A DNA stretch of 64,000 bases from Natronomonas gomsonensis (GCF_024300825.1 NZ_CP101323.1:930001-994000), one strand, 5' to 3'. Positions 33,765 through 42,219 are shown, counted from the stretch's first letter. Translations and numbers: made by a program. Notes: generated by a model not told the origin, from the sequence alone.

Positions 33765-35604
33765 GGCGGCTCACCACCGCGAGGTTGTAGACGAGATGAA
33801 CCGCGATTGCCCCAACGAGTCCGACTGCGAACCCGGTCCGGTCACGGCTCGCGCCGAGTGCCGACAGCGTCGACGTGACGACGTGCAGCGCCAGCGGTGC
33901 GACCGCGAGGAGGGCGATAATCGCTGGGTCCCGAGTGCCGAGGCCGGTCTGGAAGGCGGCATCGGCCACCTCCAACCCCGGAAGCCCGACGAGTTGGACG
34001 GCGAGCGAGACCTTCTCGGCGAGGAAGAAGCCGACGCCAGCGGCCGCGCCGACGACGACGGCGACGGCCATCGAGCGGTCGTAGCGGCCGTGGACGTACC
34101 CCGCATAAATCGGCAACCCCTTCGCCAACTCCTCGATGACGGCGATGATGGCGAAGACGAGCGGCACCGAGACGGCGACCGGAAGGGCAAACAGCAGCGC
34201 GACGGCGAGCAACTCGGCGACGAAGACGAACGGGACGAGCAGCGCCACGACCAAGAGGAGACTCCGGGGACGCCGGATACGGCCCGCCAGCGCGTCCAGT
34301 GCCTTCAGGTGGACCGGTCGCTGGGTGAAGAGGTCCTCCTCGCGGTAGACGCCCAACCCCAGCAGAAAACAGACCCCGGCGACGAGCGTGACGGGGCCGG
34401 TCGCGAAGACGAACTCGCCTGCGGTGACGCCCGCCCCGGTGAGGTCCCGAACCGCGACGGTGAGCGGCGAGACGAGCGCGACTGGGCTGGTCTGGGTGAA
34501 GATGGCGGGGACGAACGCATACGAGGTCAACACCGTACTCGCGGTGACGGTGACGAAGGTGAGTTCCTTGAACGAGCGGGCGAACATCGAACCGAGGAAC
34601 GTCGTCGCGAGGAACAGCAGTGCCAGCGGCAGGACTGCCAACACCGACAGCGGGCCAGCTTCACCGCCCAACGCCCACAGACCGGCGACGACAGCAGCAG
34701 TAATGGCCAGCGCCGCCGCAAGATACGGGAGCGTCTTCCCGAAGACGATTTCGGCGGGGCTGACGGGCGCGACGAGAAGCAGTTCGCCGCGGCGGTTCAG
34801 TCGCTCCGAGAGCATCGAACTGCCATAGGCTTGGATGACGAAGTTCAGCGGCAACACGAAGAGGAACGCCAACACGAGCGACTGGAAGGGAAACGGCGGC
34901 GAGATGTCCGATGGTGACCCCGTCGATTCGGTCGTGCCGAACAAATCGAAGGCACCCAGCGACGGTGCACCGATGGAATCGTCGTCGGTCGTCTCCCCGG
35001 AGTCGCCGACACTCCCACCGCCGGTACTTCCGCCGTCGGTGCCGCCGGTTCCAGTACCACCGGAGTCGCCCCCATCGTCGGAGCCACCGCCGCCCCCGTC
35101 ACCCCCCGCATCGAAGCCCCGTTCGACGTACCGAATCGTCACCGTCACGGGGAAGGCGGCCGTTTCGTTGTCCTCCTCGTACATCCGCCGGTCGTTGTAG
35201 CGGTCGACGGACTCCCGCAACGTCGCGACGGCCGCCCGACTCTTGTCGGTCGGCGCTCCCCCTTCGGCTGCCAGATACAGCGTCGTCTCGTCGCCACGCT
35301 CCTCGATGTAGAGGTCGTATTGGCTGTCGGCCGGCAGCGTGCCGCTCTCGATGACTGTGGGGTCCGGTTCGACGACGGCAAAGGAGGAATCCGCCGCGAT
35401 GGGGTCGTGAAGCCGACTATCCTCGGAGACGCCGACACGATAGATGCCGTCTTCGAGAGCGACGCCGCCCCCGGCGACGGCGACGCTGACCGCGAGGACG
35501 AACGCAGTAGCGGCGACGGCAACCGCAACCGCCCCGCGGTCGAGGCCGCCGACGCCCTTGGTCGCCTCCCAGCGGGCGATGCGGAGGAGTTTTCGGGGGC
35601 GCAT
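33757..35604 (-). CDS. ABC-2 permease fused to PrsW-like intramembrane metalloprotease
   Basis: A 615-residue protein. Residues 1-440 follow the ABC-2 permease plan: one helix, a long external domain with a Gly/Ser/Asp-rich linker (residues 165-225) and six membrane helices with RGELLLVAPVSPAEIVFGK. Residues about 455-615 are a second membrane domain with PrsW protease motifs: E491-E492-x-x-K495, FFLAE (526-530), H574 with a following Ser, and H603 in HLVYN. PrsW proteases cleave membrane proteins, for example anti-sigma factors. The fusion couples export to intramembrane proteolysis. The gene overlaps both neighbours (35604 and 33757-33764). Confidence 0.82.
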   Translation of the reverse strand: MRPRKLLRIARWEATKGVGGLDRGAVAVAVAATAFVLAVSVAVAGGGVALEDGIYRVGVSEDSRLHDPIAADSSFAVVEPDPTVIESGTLPADSQYDLYIEERGDETTLYLAAEGGAPTDKSRAAVATLRESVDRYNDRRMYEEDNETAAFPVTVTIRYVERGFDAGGDGGGGGSDDGGDSGGTGTGGTDGGSTGGGSVGDSGETTDDDSIGAPSLGAFDLFGTTESTGSPSDISPPFPFQSLVLAFLFVLPLNFVIQAYGSSMLSERLNRRGELLLVAPVSPAEIVFGKTLPYLAAALAITAAVVAGLWALGGEAGPLSVLAVLPLALLFLATTFLGSMFARSFKELTFVTVTASTVLTSYAFVPAIFTQTSPVALVSPLTVAVRDLTGAGVTAGEFVFATGPVTLVAGVCFLLGLGVYREEDLFTQRPVHLKALDALAGRIRRPRSLLLVVALLVPFVFVAELLAVALLFALPVAVSVPLVFAIIAVIEELAKGLPIYAGYVHGRYDRSMAVAVVVGAAAGVGFFLAEKVSLAVQLVGLPGLEVADAAFQTGLGTRDPAIIALLAVAPLALHVVTSTLSALGASRDRTGFAVGLVGAIAVHLVYNLAVVSRLV

Positions 35605-36491
35605 CAGGCCTCCGTCTCCCGCGCGTCGTCGGCCTCGGCGAGGTCGAGAAACAGCCGTTCGAGGCTCGGTTCGACGGTTCGGATATCGTCGATTTCGCCG
35701 CCGCGGTCACTCGCAGTCTCCCGGAGTTCTTCGACCGACTCCATGTCATCGACGACGCTGCGATAGCGACCGTTCTCCGCGACTGCGTCGGGGACCTCGA
35801 CGGTCGTGAACACGTGGTACTCGGTGTCGCCGTAGCGGTCCCGGAGGTCCTGGAGTGGGCCCTTCGCGACGATGCGGCCCTCGTTCATGATGGCGACGCG
35901 GTCACAGACCTCCTCGACGTGATAGAGGTTGTGCGCCGAGAAGACGACGGTTCGGCCCTCCTCGGCCAACTCGCGGGTGAACTCGATGATGTAGTTGGTC
36001 GTCAGCGGGTCCAGCCCCGAGGCCGGTTCGTCGTAGACGAGTACGTCGGGGTCGTTGACGAGCGACCGGGCGATGGCGACCTTCCGCTTCATCCCCTTCG
36101 ACATGTCGCCGAGGGCACGGTCGCGGTGGTCGAGTTCGAGGCGGTCGAGGGCGTCGTGAATCCGGTCGTCGGCGGTCGACCGGGGAACGTCGTAGAGGTC
36201 GGCGAAAAAGCGGAGGTACGACAGCGGCGTCATCTCCTCGTACAGCGGCGACTCCTCGGGGAGGAAGCCGAGGTTTCGACGCGTCTCGCGGGCGCCAGCG
36301 GGAGCGCCGTCGATTTCGACCCGGCCGCTCGTCGGTTCCAACAACCCGGCCAGCGTCTTCAGCGTGGTCGTCTTCCCGGCACCGTTCGGCCCGATGACGC
36401 CGAACACCTCCCCCGAATCGACGGCGAAGGAACTGCCCTCGACGGCGACGAACCCACCGTACTCTTTCCGGAGGTCGCGTACGTCTATCAC
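35604..36491 (-). CDS. ABC transporter ATP-binding protein
   Basis: A 295-residue ABC ATPase with Walker A GPNGAGKT (34-41), signature LGDMSKGMKRKVAIARSLV, Walker B DVLVYDEPASGLD and H-loop FSAHNLYH. The C-terminal 60 residues form the extension typical of Na+/drug exporter ATPases. It is the first gene of the locus: its stop and the start of the permease-PrsW fusion share a base (TGATG at 35602-35606). The transport substrate is not deducible. Confidence 0.92.
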   Translation of the reverse strand: MIDVRDLRKEYGGFVAVEGSSFAVDSGEVFGVIGPNGAGKTTTLKTLAGLLEPTSGRVEIDGAPAGARETRRNLGFLPEESPLYEEMTPLSYLRFFADLYDVPRSTADDRIHDALDRLELDHRDRALGDMSKGMKRKVAIARSLVNDPDVLVYDEPASGLDPLTTNYIIEFTRELAEEGRTVVFSAHNLYHVEEVCDRVAIMNEGRIVAKGPLQDLRDRYGDTEYHVFTTVEVPDAVAENGRYRSVVDDMESVEELRETASDRGGEIDDIRTVEPSLERLFLDLAEADDARETEA

Positions 36492-36510
36492 GGCCGAGGG
36501 GTAGAGCGGC

Positions 36511-36520
36511 GGTTACAAAA
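36511..36520 (+). promoter_or_regulatory. TATA-like element of the SRPBCC gene
   Basis: GGTTACAAAA is centred about 27 bases before the ATG at 36544. It lies only 20 bases from the start of the divergent ABC ATPase gene. Confidence 0.45.
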
Positions 36521-36543
36521 ATCCGGCCCGCGAATCGGTAGGT

Positions 36544-36948
36544 ATGGACCTCGAACGGACGCCCGACGGCCGCCGGTGGGTCGTCGGTCGCGATATAGAT
36601 GCCGACCCCGAGGCCGTCTGGAGTGTGCTGTGCGACACCGCGCGGTGGCCCGAGTGGGGCGTCTCCATTACCGACGTGGAGGCTTCCGAGCGACACGTCC
36701 AAGCGGGAACGACGGGACGTGTTCGAATCCGAGGGGTCGGCGCGTGGATTCCCTTCGAGGTGACGACGGTCGACGACGCTATCCGCCGCTGGAGTTGGGA
36801 CGTGGCGCGGATACCGGCGACGGGCCACCGCGTCGAAGAACGTGTCGGTGGCTGTCGGGTCGTCTTCGAAATACCGCTTGCAGCCGTTGGTTACGCGCCG
36901 GTGTGTCGGGCGGCGTGTCGGTCAATCGCGGCGCTCACCGAACAGTAA
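36544..36948 (+). CDS. SRPBCC (START-like) family protein
   Basis: A 134-residue protein with the SRPBCC opening (VGRDIDADPEAVWSVLCDT, then RWPEWGVSITDVEA) and strands ending with the C-terminal helix near 112-134. The fold has a deep hydrophobic pocket that binds lipids or aromatic molecules; no catalytic residues are fixed. It is divergent from the ABC locus and convergent with the zinc-finger gene. Function unknown. Confidence 0.82.
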   Translation: MDLERTPDGRRWVVGRDIDADPEAVWSVLCDTARWPEWGVSITDVEASERHVQAGTTGRVRIRGVGAWIPFEVTTVDDAIRRWSWDVARIPATGHRVEERVGGCRVVFEIPLAAVGYAPVCRAACRSIAALTEQ

Positions 36949-36982
36949 GAGCGGCTTACGCGGGTAGGTGGGTCGGTTGTCG

Positions 36983-37225
36983 TTACTGGACGCTCTTTTC
37001 GAGGCTGAAATCGCCGACGGAGTGGAGGTCCTCGCCGAGTCCGTTCCCGTCGCAGTCCTCGTTGGGGCAGGCGTAGTGCCACCCGTCGCGGGTGGCACGG
37101 CGCTCGGAGAACTGCTCGCCGCAGGCCTCACAGATGAGCGCCTCCGAGGAGCATACGTCCCGGTGGAGTTCGTACTGCAGTTTACTTGTGAACGTCCGTT
37201 TGCAGTTACGGCACGTGTGGGTCAT
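36983..37225 (-). CDS. small haloarchaeal zinc-finger protein
   Basis: An 80-residue protein with two zinc sites: a C2HC finger (C5, C8, H21, C25; CRNCKRTFTSKLQYELHRDVC) and a ribbon (C32-x-x-C35 with C53 and C58). It is one of the small zinc-finger proteins abundant in haloarchaea, whose deletion phenotypes in Haloferax relate to motility or growth; the exact subfamily is not certain. A DNA- or protein-binding role is inferred. Confidence 0.8.
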   Translation of the reverse strand: MTHTCRNCKRTFTSKLQYELHRDVCSSEALICEACGEQFSERRATRDGWHYACPNEDCDGNGLGEDLHSVGDFSLEKSVQ

Positions 37226-37321
37226 ATCCGAACGTCTGACGTGAAGGGTAATAGAAGTGCCCCTTCGTTCGTTGGTGGCTGAGAGGGCCGCAAATCGGCG
37301 TTAGAGACGCTTCGGAGGGTT

Positions 37322-37339
37322 AGTGGACGTTCGTCCACT
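37322..37339. repeat. perfect 8-bp inverted repeat (palindrome)
   Basis: AGTGGACG-TT-CGTCCACT lies 31 bases beyond the stop of the flavin-reductase gene and about 97 bases before the zinc-finger start. It may be an intergenic hairpin or an operator; there is no T tract to call it a terminator. Confidence 0.5.
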
Positions 37340-37369
37340 CCGAGACGAAGCGACGTTCTGTACCGACGG

Positions 37370-37939
37370 TCAGTCGGGTCGTTCGAGGCCGAACCGCTCG
37401 CGCGTGTAGGTGTACTGACTTCCCGCGAGTCGGCCGAGAGCGTCGAACTTCTCGACGTCGAGTTTGCCGTCGGTGAGCAACTCGTCGTCGACGTGGGCGT
37501 AGACGACTTCGCCAAGCACCATCGTCGACGTGCCGACCTCAACGGTGTCGTAGAGGACACACTCGAAGCTAATCGGAGAGGCCGCAACGCGGGGTGCGTC
37601 GACGGCTACCGACGGCGCACGCTCGACGCCCGCGTGGTCGAACTCGCTTGCGTCCGACGAGAGCGTCGCCGAAGAGGCGTTCATCGATTCTGCGAGGTCG
37701 GGCGTGACGACGTTGACGACGAACTCGCCGGTCTCGACGGCGTTTCGCGGCGTGTCCTTCATCGACGCCGGCGCGAACATCACGACCGGTGGGTCGATAC
37801 CGACGACGTTGAAGAAACTGTAGGGTGCGAGGTTGTCGGTCTCGCCGTCCGTCGAGGACACCCACGCGATGGGGCGGGGAACCACGGCGGTCGAGAGGGT
37901 GCGATACATCGAATCGACGGAATCCGGGTCGAGTTCCAT
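37370..37939 (-). CDS. flavin reductase family protein (FMN-binding)
   Basis: A 189-residue split-barrel flavin protein of the DIM6/NTAB family. Hallmarks are RPIAWVSSTDGETDNLAPYSFFNVVG, the PPVVMFAPASMKDTPRNA segment and EFVVNVVTPDLAESMN. Family members bind FMN and reduce it with NAD(P)H for partner monooxygenases, or are FMN-binding proteins. No partner enzyme is adjacent. The ATG at 37939 gives a full-length family match. Confidence 0.9.
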   Translation of the reverse strand: MELDPDSVDSMYRTLSTAVVPRPIAWVSSTDGETDNLAPYSFFNVVGIDPPVVMFAPASMKDTPRNAVETGEFVVNVVTPDLAESMNASSATLSSDASEFDHAGVERAPSVAVDAPRVAASPISFECVLYDTVEVGTSTMVLGEVVYAHVDDELLTDGKLDVEKFDALGRLAGSQYTYTRERFGLERPD

Positions 37940-37987
37940 GGAGTAAGGTAGGTGTACCGTGGCGTCGAGTACCTAAAAGGGGCGCTC

Positions 37988-38401
37988 TTAGAGGCCGACG
38001 TTGACGGCGTAGGGCCACGGGGCGCTCGCGAGCGCGAGGAACACGAGGGCGCCAGCGGCACCGTAGAGGTTCTTCAGGAAGCCGGTCATCTCGTTTTGGG
38101 CGTCTTCACCCTCCATGTTCCAGAAGTCGTGCATCGTCACCGCGGAGACGACGAGGAACACGGCGAGGGCACCCGCTCCGATGGTGGGAAGAATCCCGGC
38201 GGCAATCGAGATGCCGCCGAAGACGAGCAGGCCACCGCTGAGGAGGACCGAGACCTTCGGCGCGGGCAGTCCTTTGAACTCAGCGTAGCCGGTCATTCCG
38301 TCTGTGTCCATGAAGTGGTTCAAGCCCATGAACGCGAGGACGCCGCCGAAGAGCACTCGAGCGACGAGAAACGCGATTTCGGCACCGACGCTTTCCAGCA
38401 T
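37988..38401 (-). CDS. DoxX family membrane protein
   Basis: A 137-residue protein with four helices and the DoxX pattern (RVLFGGVLAFMGLNHFMD near the N-terminus, KGLPAPKVSVLLSG in the middle, MHDFWNMEGEDAQNEMTGFLKNL near the end). DoxX/DoxD-like proteins occur in quinone-linked redox contexts, but a specific role is not known. The ATG at 38401 is preferred over a longer start at 38473, because homologous families begin near VGAEIAFLVARV. Confidence 0.85.
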   Translation of the reverse strand: MLESVGAEIAFLVARVLFGGVLAFMGLNHFMDTDGMTGYAEFKGLPAPKVSVLLSGGLLVFGGISIAAGILPTIGAGALAVFLVVSAVTMHDFWNMEGEDAQNEMTGFLKNLYGAAGALVFLALASAPWPYAVNVGL

Positions 38402-38582
38402 TAGTTCTCCTCCGTAACTGCGGGCATTCGAGGGTCGATGCGGTCGGGCCGCGAATTTAGTAACATTACACAACCACGTACGCTTTCGAACTGTTATATC
38501 ATTTCGCGAACACTGGTGTCACCGGGTAACACCGATGTTAGGTGCCACGAAACTTATGTAGACAGAAAAACATTTGCTACCA

Positions 38583-39362
38583 ATGTCACGGGAGCAAAGC
38601 CGTCTATCCCGAGCGAAGCGACTGTTTGCGGCCGGAAGCGTCAGTCTGGTGGGTCTGTTTCTCCTTGCCGTTCCCGGCTACGACGTCTACAGCGATGCCT
38701 GGCTCGAAGGGAAGTCGCTGTGGTCGACGCTGCTCGAAAACTCCATCCTTATCGCGCTCGGACTCGTCGTCGTCGCCACGGGCCTCTGGCTCTACACGCG
38801 AGAGTGGACCGACGCACGCGTGGTGCGAACCGCGAGCTGGTGTGTCGGTGGAACCGCTATTTTCTCGGTAGCGCTGGCATGGATTCTCGGCATCCAGCAG
38901 TACGTACAGGGCGAATACAAACCGCTCGTCATCGCCGGTGGTGCGGTCATCATCGGGTCGATGGGAACCTTTGCGGCCGGCATCTACGACTCCGGCCAGC
39001 GGGAGAGTCGCGCCAAACTCCAGATGGAGCGCGACCGGTTTTCGGCGCTGTTCAGGAACACGACCGACGCCATCGGGTCGGTCGCCTTCGCCGGAAACAG
39101 CGTGACGCTGTTGGAGACCAACCGCGAGTTCGACCGCGTCGTCGACGACGTCGACCGCATCATCGAACGCATCGGAGAGGCCCACGATGATGTCCGAGGG
39201 TACCGTGCGGTCCACGAAACCGTCGCCCGCGGAGAATCCTTCGAAGTCGACCGCCAGTTGTCCGTCGACGGCGAGGACTGCGAGTTCATCGTCCAAGTAG
39301 TCCCCTACGGCGACAGCGGTGCCGAGGCGTTCCTCGTGTTGACCGACGTAACCGACCAGTAG
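38583..39362 (+). CDS. membrane PAS-like sensor protein without kinase domain
   Basis: A 259-residue protein with four hydrophobic segments (about residues 17-37, 52-72, 85-105, 117-135) and then a cytoplasmic PAS-like domain (RFSALFRNTTDAIGSVAF, then VLTDVTDQ at the end). This is the N-terminal half of many haloarchaeal histidine kinases, but the frame stops at 39362 right where the HisKA helix would follow. No kinase fragment is seen downstream in any frame. It may act by protein contact or be a remnant. An HxlR regulator follows. Confidence 0.75.
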   Translation: MSREQSRLSRAKRLFAAGSVSLVGLFLLAVPGYDVYSDAWLEGKSLWSTLLENSILIALGLVVVATGLWLYTREWTDARVVRTASWCVGGTAIFSVALAWILGIQQYVQGEYKPLVIAGGAVIIGSMGTFAAGIYDSGQRESRAKLQMERDRFSALFRNTTDAIGSVAFAGNSVTLLETNREFDRVVDDVDRIIERIGEAHDDVRGYRAVHETVARGESFEVDRQLSVDGEDCEFIVQVVPYGDSGAEAFLVLTDVTDQ

Positions 39363-39420
39363 TGCTCGACATCCACGTTCCGAGTTCGAGTGCCACCCAC
39401 TACCACACTATCGGCGTGAA

Positions 39421-39428
39421 TATTTATT
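39421..39428 (+). promoter_or_regulatory. TATA box of the HxlR gene
   Basis: TATTTATT lies 27 bases before the ATG at 39451, predicting a leaderless transcript and supporting that start over an in-frame start 24 bases upstream. Confidence 0.65.
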
Positions 39429-39450
39429 GGAGGGCCTCGTACAGAGCGAT

Positions 39451-39786
39451 ATGTCGAACGTTCCCCAAGCGCCAGTCGAGGCGGCCTGTCCGGTCGTCGA
39501 GTCGATGGAGCAAATCGGCTCGAAGTGGCGCCTGCTCGTCTTACACGATTTACAGGACGGAGAAAAGCGGTTCAACGAACTGAAGCGCTCGACGGAGGCC
39601 AACGCGCGGACGCTCTCTCGCGTGCTCGACGACCTCCAGGAGACCGACTTCGTCGAACGCCGACTCGAAGAGGACGCCCCCGTGGCGACGTACTACTCGC
39701 TGACCGACAAAGGGCAGTCGCTGTGCCCAGTGTTCGACGAAATCGAGGCGTGGGCCGACAACTGGCTCGAAGCCGAAGCGGAGTAA
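39451..39786 (+). CDS. HxlR-family winged-helix transcriptional regulator
   Basis: A 111-residue MarR-like/HxlR regulator. The HxlR signature is CPVVESMEQIGSKWRLLVLHDLQ, followed by RFNELKRSTEANARTLSRVLDDL and a winged part VERRLEEDAPVATYYSLTDKGQSL. HxlR proteins respond to aldehydes, oxidants or other small reactive compounds, often through the conserved N-terminal Cys (here in the CPVV segment, C18). The target is not visible; DoxX and the PAS protein are neighbours. Confidence 0.92.
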   Translation: MSNVPQAPVEAACPVVESMEQIGSKWRLLVLHDLQDGEKRFNELKRSTEANARTLSRVLDDLQETDFVERRLEEDAPVATYYSLTDKGQSLCPVFDEIEAWADNWLEAEAE

Positions 39787-39792
39787 GAGCCC

Positions 39793-40830
39793 TCAGGCGT
39801 ACTTTTCGGGGTAGGCGTCTTCCAGGAGTTCCGGATTATCGAGCAGTTGCTCTCGAACCGGGTCGATGACCGCCGAAATCGCGGCGGCCGCAGCGGGTTT
39901 GAGGTCCGCGGGATGGAGTTCGCCGGAGACGAAGTCCTCCTCGACCGCTTCGTAGTCATCGTAGACGAGGTCGCCGCCGTACTCCTCGGGCCGTTCGACG
40001 ACGAACTGCTCGCCGCGTTCGTCGAGAACCGGGAACACGAGGAATCGGAGGTACTCGAGGACGCCGTTGTCCTCGACCTCTCCCGCGGGGCAGTACGCAC
40101 CGTTGATTTTCTCTTCGACGGCGGCGTCGTCGTCGGTGAGATTGACTTTCGAGGACTCCTCGGAGGCGGACATCTTCCCGCCGGAGAGCCCCGACAGCAG
40201 CGGTGCGAACACACACGCCGGCTTGTCGTAGCCGGAATCGGGCAACTGCTCGCGGGCGAGCATGTAGATGCCGCGCTGGTCGATACCGCCGTAGGCGATG
40301 TCCGCGTCGAGTGCGGCCACATCGAGCGCCTGCATCAGCGTGTAGACGAGTCCACCCAACTTCGGGTTCTCGGACTGTCGAACGACTTCACTGCCAGCGC
40401 GTTGGGCGCGTGAGAGCGTCGTCTCCGCAAGCATCCGGTAGAGGTCGAGCGTGTAGGGTTCCTCGAGTTGGTACTCGGTGCCGCGGACGAAGGAGACCGA
40501 ATCGGGGTCGGCACCCGCGGCTTCTATCATTCCCACGATGGCCGCCTCGTAGTACGCCGAGCGGGCTTCGAGCAACTCGAAGGGGCTCTTGGCGTCGTCG
40601 AGGTGGGCGTGGAGGTCCGCGACCAACACCGTCACGTCGAGACCGGCATCGATGAAGTCGGCGAGTTTGCGCATCGTCGTGAAGTGGCCGATGTGCATCT
40701 CGCCGGTCGGAGCGTAGCCGATGTAGGCGGTGGGGTTCTCGCGTTCCTCGAACAGCGCCTCGATTTCGTCGACCTCTACGACCTCTTCGGTGAATCGCGT
40801 GACCAGTTCGGTCCGCTCGGCCGTGTCCAT
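39793..40830 (-). CDS. tyrS: tyrosyl-tRNA synthetase
   Basis: A 345-residue class I synthetase of the archaeal/eukaryal short type. HIGH-like motif GEMHIGHFTTM at 44-54 and KMSAS loop at 219-223 (GGKMSASEESSKV). The anticodon-binding part is the C-terminal helical region. It joins tyrosine to tRNA-Tyr. The ATG at 40830 is chosen because the protein then starts like other archaeal TyrRS; the open frame upstream overlaps another gene in the opposite direction. Confidence 0.95.
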   Translation of the reverse strand: MDTAERTELVTRFTEEVVEVDEIEALFEERENPTAYIGYAPTGEMHIGHFTTMRKLADFIDAGLDVTVLVADLHAHLDDAKSPFELLEARSAYYEAAIVGMIEAAGADPDSVSFVRGTEYQLEEPYTLDLYRMLAETTLSRAQRAGSEVVRQSENPKLGGLVYTLMQALDVAALDADIAYGGIDQRGIYMLAREQLPDSGYDKPACVFAPLLSGLSGGKMSASEESSKVNLTDDDAAVEEKINGAYCPAGEVEDNGVLEYLRFLVFPVLDERGEQFVVERPEEYGGDLVYDDYEAVEEDFVSGELHPADLKPAAAAAISAVIDPVREQLLDNPELLEDAYPEKYA

Positions 40831-40970
40831 GCGTTCGCTACCGTGAGACGGCCGATAAAACGTTCGGGTACGTCCAGTAGCGGTACCGACCCACACGGAC
40901 ATCGGCACCCAACACGAGTACGGATAACCGGTTACCGTACATCCAAACGTCTTCCCACCCAACTTCGAAT

Positions 40971-41426
40971 ATGTACACCGGGCGAACGGAGAAACCCTGC
41001 TGTCTCTGCGGCCGACCGGAAACCGCCCACCGAATCGACATCCCGCCGCGTGCGGTCCAGTTGTTGAAACACTCCGGGCCAATCGCTTGGCAGGACATCG
41101 AAGGCGAGGTGTCGCTGCACTTCTGTGCCGACGATTGGCACACTGTCCGGGACCTCGTTCTCGAAACGGGGATGAGTCCCCTCTCGCGGTGTAACGCCGC
41201 CCGGGCGTCTTTCGTCCTCCGAGAGGACTTCGAGGCACTGTTGAACGCGACCCGGGAGGAACCCGACCAGCGACCGCTGGAAGCCGAAATGCTCGACGAC
41301 GCTCGCGAAACGCTGGAGCGCTTCGAGGCCGGGGACGAACTCGTCGAGACACGCGACATCGTCGAAGCCCGCATCGTCTCGTGGGCACTCGAAGATCTCG
41401 GCTCGCCGAAACGTCCTGTTTCCTAA
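40971..41426 (+). CDS. unknown haloarchaeal protein with zinc-type cysteines
   Basis: A 151-residue soluble protein. The N-terminus has a cluster of metal-type residues (CCLCGRPETAHRIDI, C10-C13 and H20), and a second group follows in LHFCADDWHTVRD. The remaining half is helical (REDFEALLNATREEPD, EMLDDARETLERFEAG). The pattern suggests a zinc-binding core, but I do not recognise the family. It is divergent from tyrS, with 140 bases between the starts. Confidence 0.7.
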   Translation: MYTGRTEKPCCLCGRPETAHRIDIPPRAVQLLKHSGPIAWQDIEGEVSLHFCADDWHTVRDLVLETGMSPLSRCNAARASFVLREDFEALLNATREEPDQRPLEAEMLDDARETLERFEAGDELVETRDIVEARIVSWALEDLGSPKRPVS

Positions 41427-41496
41427 CCGACTATTGTCTGACGAAAGACATATCCTGACGGGTGGATATTGGTGTGTAACCAAGGGGCACACCGAG

Positions 41497-42081
41497 ATGG
41501 GAGAACACGAAACGGCGACGATACTCATCGTAGACGACGAACCCGGGCTCGCGGATGGGTACGCGGCCCGACTGCAGGGACACGACGTGCGGACGACCTA
41601 CGATGGTCAAGAGGCACTCGACGCCCTCGATGAGGAGGTCGATATCGTGTTTCTCGACCGGCGGATGCCGGGGCTTTCCGGCGACGAAGTGCTCGAAACC
41701 GCACGCGAGCAGGGCTTCGATTGCCGCATCGTAATGCTCACCGCCATCGAGCCATCCGTCGATATCGTCTCGATGGGCTTCGACGAGTACCTCAGAAAAC
41801 CCGTAGACAGAGACGAACTCCGGGGGACAGTCCAGCGGATGCTCGAACGCGCCGCCTACGACGAGAAGCTTCAGGAGTACTTCTCGCTGTCTGCCAAGCG
41901 AGCGACGCTGGAAACCGAATCGGATGGCGACGTCGAAGGGACTCCGGCGTACGAGGAACTGTGTCGCCGCCTGGAGGCCGTCGAGCGAGAACTCGACGAG
42001 GCGCTCGAAGACCTGCCGGACGACGACGGCTACGTGGTCGCTACCGACGACCGAACGCGCGCCGACAGCGCGACCGACTGA
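41497..42081 (+). CDS. response regulator with HalX domain
   Basis: A 194-residue receiver protein. Asp pocket D13/D14, phosphorylated D54 (VFLDRRMPG), T82 and K101 (YLRKPV) are all present. The C-terminal part (residues about 112-194) is the HalX domain, with RAAYDEKLQEYFSLSAKRATLE and a helical tail. HalX response regulators are haloarchaeal and have no DNA-binding domain; they act through partner histidine kinases and outputs that are mostly unknown. The ATG at 41497 gives the normal start before TATILIVDDEP. The genes behind it encode exported proteins. Confidence 0.92.
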   Translation: MGEHETATILIVDDEPGLADGYAARLQGHDVRTTYDGQEALDALDEEVDIVFLDRRMPGLSGDEVLETAREQGFDCRIVMLTAIEPSVDIVSMGFDEYLRKPVDRDELRGTVQRMLERAAYDEKLQEYFSLSAKRATLETESDGDVEGTPAYEELCRRLEAVERELDEALEDLPDDDGYVVATDDRTRADSATD

Positions 42082-42155
42082 CGCCCGCTCACGATGTGGA
42101 CCCATTACAAATCGATAGAGACATCTCTCTCAATATATCGACACGTCGGTTGGGA

Positions 42156-42166
42156 ATTATAAAAGG
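42156..42166 (+). promoter_or_regulatory. TATA box in the region before the PKD-protein gene
   Basis: ATTATAAAAGG is a strong archaeal TATA in the 185-base gap between 42081 and 42267; transcription from it would start near 42190 and leave a leader of about 75 bases. A second AT-rich element (about 42234-42243) lies nearer to the ATG and could serve a shorter transcript. Confidence 0.5.
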
Positions 42167-42219
42167 ATACTTTCGAGGACGAGCGCTGTATTTTGGGAAG
42201 GTTCATCCATTCGATTCCG

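Noticed and set aside
33307..34917. A long plus-strand frame opposite the ABC and PrsW genes
   Set aside because: Highly Arg/Glu/Gln/His-biased product without conserved pattern; it is the mirror of two solid membrane protein genes.
39362..39450. Remnant of a kinase domain after the PAS protein
   Set aside because: No HisKA or ATPase-like sequence is seen in any frame before the HxlR gene starts.
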